Under the pieces are notes generated by a model. The model searched no databases. It saw only the letters and a list, made by a program, of their open reading frames with translations, and had not been told where the DNA came from. A DNA stretch of 64,000 bases from NCBI GenBank assembly GCA_016709865.1, contig JADJLX010000003.1:434001-498000 (forward strand), read 5' to 3'. Of the stretch, positions 59,651 to 64,000 are shown piece by piece (the stretch's first letter is position 1; each line of letters begins with the position of its first letter). The DNA is from Bacteroidales bacterium (GTDB lineage: Bacteria > Bacteroidota > Bacteroidia > Bacteroidales > VadinHA17). Made by a program: the position numbers and the translations under genes.

Positions 59651-62068
59651 ATGAAGAAACTATCAATATTGGTTTTATTCTTTCTATTTTCTTTTCAGTT
59701 ATTCAGTCAGTCAGATGCTGTGATTTCGGGCAGAATATTAGACAAAAATTCATCAGAGCCATTGTCTTTTGCTTCTGTCTCTATCACAAACAGCTCAGAT
59801 GGGAAACTTCTTACAGGTGCTATCACCGATGAGTCGGGCCACTTTACAATAGCAGCCATTCCACAGGGAGAATACTTCATAAATTGCTCATATTTAGGCT
59901 ACACCCCAAAGCAGATTCCTGTTCTGGTTGGCCGGTTAAATAAGAACTTTGATCTTGGCAGAATAGAACTGGAAACTTCTGCCGCTGCACTTGCTGAGGT
60001 TGTGATTTCGGAGAATAAAAACCTTGTTTCTGCTGGACTCGATAAGAAAAGTTTTGATATTGCCGGAAACATTTCACAAACAGGAGGATCAGTGCTTGAT
60101 GTTATGCGTAACCTTCCGGGAATAACTGTCGATCAGGAAGGGAAAATGGAGCTCCGTGGCAGCGATAAAGTAACAATTCTGATTGATGGAAAGCAATCAA
60201 GTCTCACAGGATATGGAAACCAGAAGGGACTCTCCTCAATACCTGCATCAAACATCGATAAAATTGAAATTGTAAATAACCCTTCAGCAAAATATGATGC
60301 TGCAGGCATGGCAGGTATTATTAATATAATTTACAAGAAGGAGAACAAAGCCGGATTGAACGGCGAAGCCGGTATGGCTCTTGGACTGGGGGCTCTCTCC
60401 AGAAGAAAGAGTGACCTTCCGACAGACCTTGGAAGTTATGCATTCAATCATAAGATTATTCCCAGTTTAAATCTTAATTACAGAAAAGGAAAACTTAATC
60501 TTTTCCTGCAGTCAGAAGTATTGAATCAGAGAAGACTTCCAAATAATGAATTTACTACCAGGACATACAGCAATGGTGATATCACAGCTTCACAGGTACC
60601 TGAAAACAGAAAGCAAACACATTATATTGTAAAAGCCGGGGCCGATCTGAATATGGATGATAAAAACTCCATGACTTTTTCAATGATCTATGATTATGAA
60701 AGTCACCACGATTCTGCCCAGGTGCCTTATATAAATACTTTAAATTCAGTAAGATACAGATATTGGACATGGCTTGAATATGAAATCACCGGATTCATGA
60801 ATTACTCGCTTGCCTATAAGCATAAATTTGAAGAACCCGGCCATGAATTGAATGCAAGCGCTCAGTATACAAAAGGATGGGAGGATGAGGCATATCATCT
60901 TAATGACAGTTCCGCAATAAGGATCTCCGATGATTATACACACATCCTGGCAATTGAAAATACAACAAACCTTATCGTTGATTATGTGAAACCCATGAAG
61001 AGTGGAAGGCTCGAGGCAGGTACAAAATTGCAGGCCAGGCGATTACCTGTAACTTATACTGTAAGAAACGGAGCTCAGTCGATTATTTATCCAGGACTGG
61101 GAGACAGATCCGACTGGGGAGAAGATACATATGCAGGCTATGTGAACTGGGTATACGAATCAAGAAAGACAGAAGTGGAAGCTGGCCTCAGGGCTGAGTA
61201 CACGAAAGTTTTTTACGATCTGTCACCAGCTAATATTTACTATCCTAGAAACGATTCGTATGATTATTTTAACTTCTACCCTAACATCAGGTTAACTTAT
61301 AAAATTAATCAGAACAACAGCTTGTCAGCCTATTTTAACAAGAGAGTGGACAGGCCCGGGGAACCTGAGCTCAGAGTCTTTCCAAAGTATGATGATCCTG
61401 AATTGCTGAAAGTTGGTAATCCATATCTTCGTCCCCAGTTTACAAACACTGTTGAGCTAGCTTATAAGTTGCGCTGGAATAATGGCACTTTATCACTGGC
61501 CGGATATTACCGGTCGATTACAGATCCTTTCACCAGAATTTATAGTGTGGATACAACAAATACTACCTACAATATTGTAAATAAGATCTACAGTAATGTA
61601 GGAAGCGCAACAAATTCTGGCGTGGAATTGATTTTAAATCAGAGCATTACAAAATACTGGAAACTTACCGGCAGTATCAACTGGTATTCAAATATTATAC
61701 ACGCATACAACGGGATGCTGCTATTCCCTTATGAAAGACCATTCGCCATTGAGTTAACAAGTGACAATTCTGCAGATATAAAGATTAATAATCAGTTCAC
61801 AATTTTAAAAGAAACTCAATTACAGTTAACAGCACTTTACTATACTCCCAAAAATATCCCACAGGGAGTGCAGGCCGCCAGATCATCTGTTGATATTGGT
61901 GTAAAACAGAAAATCCTTAAAGGCAAAGGAGAACTCACCTGTTCATTTAGTGATATTTTTAATGACTTTGGTATCAGACAGGATATTAAAGGAGAAGGTT
62001 TCACAGCTGTTTATGAGAATTATTTTGAAACGCAGATTCTCAGTGTGGGGTTTAAGTATAAGTTTTAG
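59651..62068 (+). CDS. TonB-dependent receptor-like outer membrane protein
   Basis: An 805-residue outer-membrane protein. A signal peptide (residues 1-20, ending LFSQ) is followed by a carboxypeptidase-regulatory-like beta sandwich (about 25-110: ISGRILDKNSSEPLSFASVS; GEYFINCSYLGYTPKQ). Next come a plug-like domain (about 135-220: VMRNLPGITVDQEGKMELRG; IEIVNNPSAKYDAAGMAGII) and a large beta barrel ending in VGFKYKF. This is the outer-membrane beta-barrel family 3 type. No SusD-like partner is encoded next to it. The substrate is unknown; many such proteins move peptides, metals or small molecules. Confidence 0.88.
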   Translation: MKKLSILVLFFLFSFQLFSQSDAVISGRILDKNSSEPLSFASVSITNSSDGKLLTGAITDESGHFTIAAIPQGEYFINCSYLGYTPKQIPVLVGRLNKNFDLGRIELETSAAALAEVVISENKNLVSAGLDKKSFDIAGNISQTGGSVLDVMRNLPGITVDQEGKMELRGSDKVTILIDGKQSSLTGYGNQKGLSSIPASNIDKIEIVNNPSAKYDAAGMAGIINIIYKKENKAGLNGEAGMALGLGALSRRKSDLPTDLGSYAFNHKIIPSLNLNYRKGKLNLFLQSEVLNQRRLPNNEFTTRTYSNGDITASQVPENRKQTHYIVKAGADLNMDDKNSMTFSMIYDYESHHDSAQVPYINTLNSVRYRYWTWLEYEITGFMNYSLAYKHKFEEPGHELNASAQYTKGWEDEAYHLNDSSAIRISDDYTHILAIENTTNLIVDYVKPMKSGRLEAGTKLQARRLPVTYTVRNGAQSIIYPGLGDRSDWGEDTYAGYVNWVYESRKTEVEAGLRAEYTKVFYDLSPANIYYPRNDSYDYFNFYPNIRLTYKINQNNSLSAYFNKRVDRPGEPELRVFPKYDDPELLKVGNPYLRPQFTNTVELAYKLRWNNGTLSLAGYYRSITDPFTRIYSVDTTNTTYNIVNKIYSNVGSATNSGVELILNQSITKYWKLTGSINWYSNIIHAYNGMLLFPYERPFAIELTSDNSADIKINNQFTILKETQLQLTALYYTPKNIPQGVQAARSSVDIGVKQKILKGKGELTCSFSDIFNDFGIRQDIKGEGFTAVYENYFETQILSVGFKYKF

Positions 62069-62188
62069 GAAGAAGACGGAAGGAAAGAAGACGGAAGACC
62101 GAAGAATAAAGCGCAGAGTACAGGGCATGCTTCGGCTTCGCTCAGCATGAAGGGCACTGAGCAAAGCAAAGTTTTCAAGTGATTTTAG

Positions 62189-62216
62189 CTGCAGAGCAGC
62201 GACATATTGGTAGCAA
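62189..62216. repeat. Copy 2 of the GCGACATATTGGTAG repeat
   Basis: Exact 15-base match (62199-62213) to 4637-4651 with similar flanks (GCAGAGCA before, CAAA after). Confidence 0.6.
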
Positions 62217-62445
62217 AGAAATTTTCCAGTGAAATGGCGCCGGAGCAGTGCCCGGAATTTCTAATCTTTTCTTATACCGGCGCATAGCAGGAATGGGAAA
62301 GTGACATTTATCAACAGTTTCAATGTATTTGTAATTGTCAATTAATCAGCTAAATATTTTAGCCCTCAACTTTTTAGCCCTTAAAGAGTGTTAAAATTCA
62401 CACTAATTGTTGAAAAATTGACAAAAAAAGGGTCACCTAATTGCT

Positions 62446-62453
62446 TATATTTG
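62446..62453 (+). promoter_or_regulatory. Putative -7 box for parE
   Basis: TATATTTG matches TAnnTTTG 16 bp before the parE ATG. The nearest -33-like ATTG (62417-62420) is 25 nt away, longer than the usual spacer. Confidence 0.45.
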
Positions 62454-62469
62454 CGCAAAATTCTGCAAA

Positions 62470-64000
62470 ATGTCAGTTGGCTATTCAGAAGAACATATAA
62501 AAACCCTTGAGTGGCGTGAGCATATCAGGCTGAGGCCGGGTATGTACATTGGCAAGCTCGGCGACGGTTCTTCGCAGGATGATGGTGTGTACGTCCTGCT
62601 TAAAGAGGTTATGGACAACGCCATTGACGAATTCATGATGGGCAATGGCAAGAAGATCGATGTCTCAATAAATGGAAAAGAGGTAAGAGTACGTGATTTC
62701 GGCCGTGGTATACCTCTCGGAAAGGTTCTTGATGTCGTTTCCAAAATGAACACAGGGGCTAAGTACGATTCCAAAGCGTTTAAGAAATCAGTAGGTCTTA
62801 ACGGTGTTGGTGTGAAGGCGGTGAATGCATTATCGAGCAATTTTGTAATCAGATCTATACGTGAAGGTCAGGCTAAAGCTGCTGAGTTTGAGCATGGAGT
62901 AACTATCAAAGAGTATCCTGTTGTCTCAACTAATGAAGAGAACGGTGTTGAGGTGATCTTCAAACCCGATGAGGGTATGTTCGGCAATTACTTCTTCATT
63001 TCGGAGTACGTCGATACCATGCTTAAAAACTATGTGTATCTTAATTCCGGACTTGTAATTAACTTCAATGGTAACAAGTTCTTCTCAAAAAACGGCCTTG
63101 TTGACCTGTTGAATGAGAATATGAGCAAGGAGGGCCTTTATCCTATCATTCACCTTACCGGTGAGGACATTGAAATAGCCTTCACTCATGGGTATACATA
63201 CGGAGAAGATTATTACAGCTTTGTAAACGGTCAGAATACCACTCAGGGCGGAACACATCTTCTGGCTTTCCGTGAGGCGATCGTGAAAACAATCCGTGAT
63301 TTCTATAAGAAGGATTTTGATCCGGCCGATATCAGATCGTCAATTATTGCGGCAATCAGCATAAAGGTAGAGGAACCGATTTTTGAATCGCAGACCAAGA
63401 CGAAGCTGGGATCCAAAGATATGGGACCAGAGGGTCCTTCAGTAAGGAATTTCATCAGCGAGTTTATCAAGAAGCAGTTAGATGATTATCTGCATAAGAA
63501 TCCTGAAACAGCAAGAATTATTCTGAAAAAGATACAGGATTCCGAAAAAGAACGAAAAGCAATTTCCTCAATTCAGAAGCTGGCACGTGACAGGGCAAAG
63601 AAAGTAAGTCTGCATAATAAGAAGCTTCGCGATTGCAGGGTGCATTATAACTCAAATGATACCAATAAGCTTGATTCGACATTGTTTATTACCGAGGGAG
63701 ACTCTGCCAGCGGTTCTATTACAAAATCAAGAAATGTCGAGACTCAGGCAGTATTCAGCCTCCGGGGAAAACCATTAAACTCTTATGGTCTTACCAAGAA
63801 GATCGTTTATGAAAACGAAGAGTTCAACCTGCTTCAGGCGGCACTTAATATTGAAGACGGTATTGAAAACCTCAGGTATAATAACGTTGTTGTTGCTACC
63901 GATGCTGATGTCGATGGAATGCATATCCGGTTACTCCTTCTCACCTTTTTTCTGCAGTTCTTTCCTGATCTTGTAAGGAAAGGACATGTTTATATTCTTC
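62470..64000 (+). CDS. parE: DNA topoisomerase IV subunit B (partial, runs off window)
   Basis: The first 510 codons are present from the ATG at 62470 ([20 protein letters not shown]). The GHKL ATPase domain has [13 protein letters not shown] (ATP-binding asparagine), [10 protein letters not shown] and [13 protein letters not shown]. The transducer domain has [12 protein letters not shown] and [13 protein letters not shown]. The TOPRIM domain has [12 protein letters not shown] and, near the edge, [12 protein letters not shown]. With ParC it decatenates chromosomes. ParE is favoured over GyrB because [20 protein letters not shown] with this N-terminus resembles Bacteroides ParE from memory. 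The end of the gene and any parC lie outside. Confidence 0.92.
   Translation, partial: MSVGYSEEHIKTLEWREHIRLRPGMYIGKLGDGSSQDDGVYVLLKEVMDNAIDEFMMGNGKKIDVSINGKEVRVRDFGRGIPLGKVLDVVSKMNTGAKYDSKAFKKSVGLNGVGVKAVNALSSNFVIRSIREGQAKAAEFEHGVTIKEYPVVSTNEENGVEVIFKPDEGMFGNYFFISEYVDTMLKNYVYLNSGLVINFNGNKFFSKNGLVDLLNENMSKEGLYPIIHLTGEDIEIAFTHGYTYGEDYYSFVNGQNTTQGGTHLLAFREAIVKTIRDFYKKDFDPADIRSSIIAAISIKVEEPIFESQTKTKLGSKDMGPEGPSVRNFISEFIKKQLDDYLHKNPETARIILKKIQDSEKERKAISSIQKLARDRAKKVSLHNKKLRDCRVHYNSNDTNKLDSTLFITEGDSASGSITKSRNVETQAVFSLRGKPLNSYGLTKKIVYENEEFNLLQAALNIEDGIENLRYNNVVVATDADVDGMHIRLLLLTFFLQFFPDLVRKGHVYIL

Larger units (their letters stand above)
62069..62469. other. 401 bp intergenic region with repeats and the parE promoter
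   Basis: No gene is present. From the left: a tandem GAAGACGGAAG repeat (about 62072-62104); CTTCGGCTTCGCTCAGC with ACTGAGC nearby (62129-62161), a common genome repeat type; the GCGACATATTGGTAG repeat at 62199-62213 shared with 4637-4651; and a GCGCCGG...CCGGCGC pair (62237-62243 and 62277-62283). After that it is AT-rich up to the promoter box. It separates the receptor gene from parE. Confidence 0.6.

Noticed and set aside
1..64000. tRNA, rRNA or riboswitch genes
   Set aside because: Intergenic regions were read for cloverleaf T-loop sequences and known leader motifs; none was convincing.

Overview
The window looks like chromosomal DNA from a member of the phylum Bacteroidota, probably an uncultured relative of the Bacteroidales/Marinilabiliales. 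The evidence is indirect. Promoter-like TAnnTTTG boxes sit upstream of several genes, and most starts lack Shine-Dalgarno sequences. Several families are typical of the phylum: DUF2807, GxxExxY, DUF5362, an OMP_b-brl_3-type TonB receptor, a helix-hairpin-helix outer-membrane barrel and a LID-less adenylate kinase. The gene order purH-mreBCD-mrdA-rodA is also common there. Most of the window is core genome. No tRNA, rRNA, CRISPR array, integrase, transposase or prophage was seen.

Layout. 1-677: end of a glycosyltransferase gene and a GNAT gene. 770-9738: an arginine/carbamoyl-phosphate block (carB, argR, argG, argH, carA) plus a MalY-type lyase; two ARG-box-like sites lie in the carB/argR intergenic region. 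9928-13928: a lipoprotein and the first of two paralogous ABC proteins with an unusual N-terminus. 14056-16077: rsmA and a convergent MacB-like permease. 16279-23445: purH and the rod-shape/cell-wall elongation cluster mreBCD-mrdA-rodA. 23446-25663: an ACP phosphodiesterase and a GTPase resembling cyclic 2,3-diphosphoglycerate synthetase. 25700-33372 (all minus): GH3 enzyme, pgi, DUF2807 lipoprotein, a two-gene ABC exporter, upp and a SiaC-like protein. 33576-36656: the second ABC paralog. 36683-43253 (minus): lysS, a D-amino-acid aminotransferase, and fucK-DUF5362-fucI for L-fucose catabolism. 43471-47983: a CotH-like exported protein, lipA, lipB, recJ. 48131-52188 (minus): an outer-membrane barrel carrying helix-hairpin-helix motifs, a GxxExxY gene between repeats, a second barrel protein, purE. 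52282-59581: hpt, adk, obgE, PAP2, lplA, plsC, a methyltransferase-like protein and a membrane-anchored MutS-family ATPase. 59651-62068: TonB-dependent receptor. 62470 to the end: parE, running off the window.

How the genes work together. CarA and CarB make carbamoyl phosphate; ArgG and ArgH complete arginine from citrulline; ArgR probably controls the block. PurE, PurH, Hpt and Adk cover parts of purine synthesis and salvage, and Upp salvages uracil. MreBCD, PBP2 and RodA form the elongasome, and the D-amino-acid aminotransferase could feed it. LipA and LipB make lipoate while LplA salvages it. FucI and FucK start fucose breakdown.

The non-coding DNA is rich in short repeats. There are four roughly 70-110 bp C-tract/G-tract inverted-repeat elements, a cluster of quasi-palindromic CTCTGTG/CACAGAG elements between about 48 and 56 kb, and several small tandem repeats at gene ends. 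No clearly new multi-gene system is evident. The strongest leads are the paired TerB-like/ABC/ABC2 fusion proteins, the plsC/methyltransferase-like/membrane-MutS operon, the bacterial cPGS-like GTPase and the repeat families.
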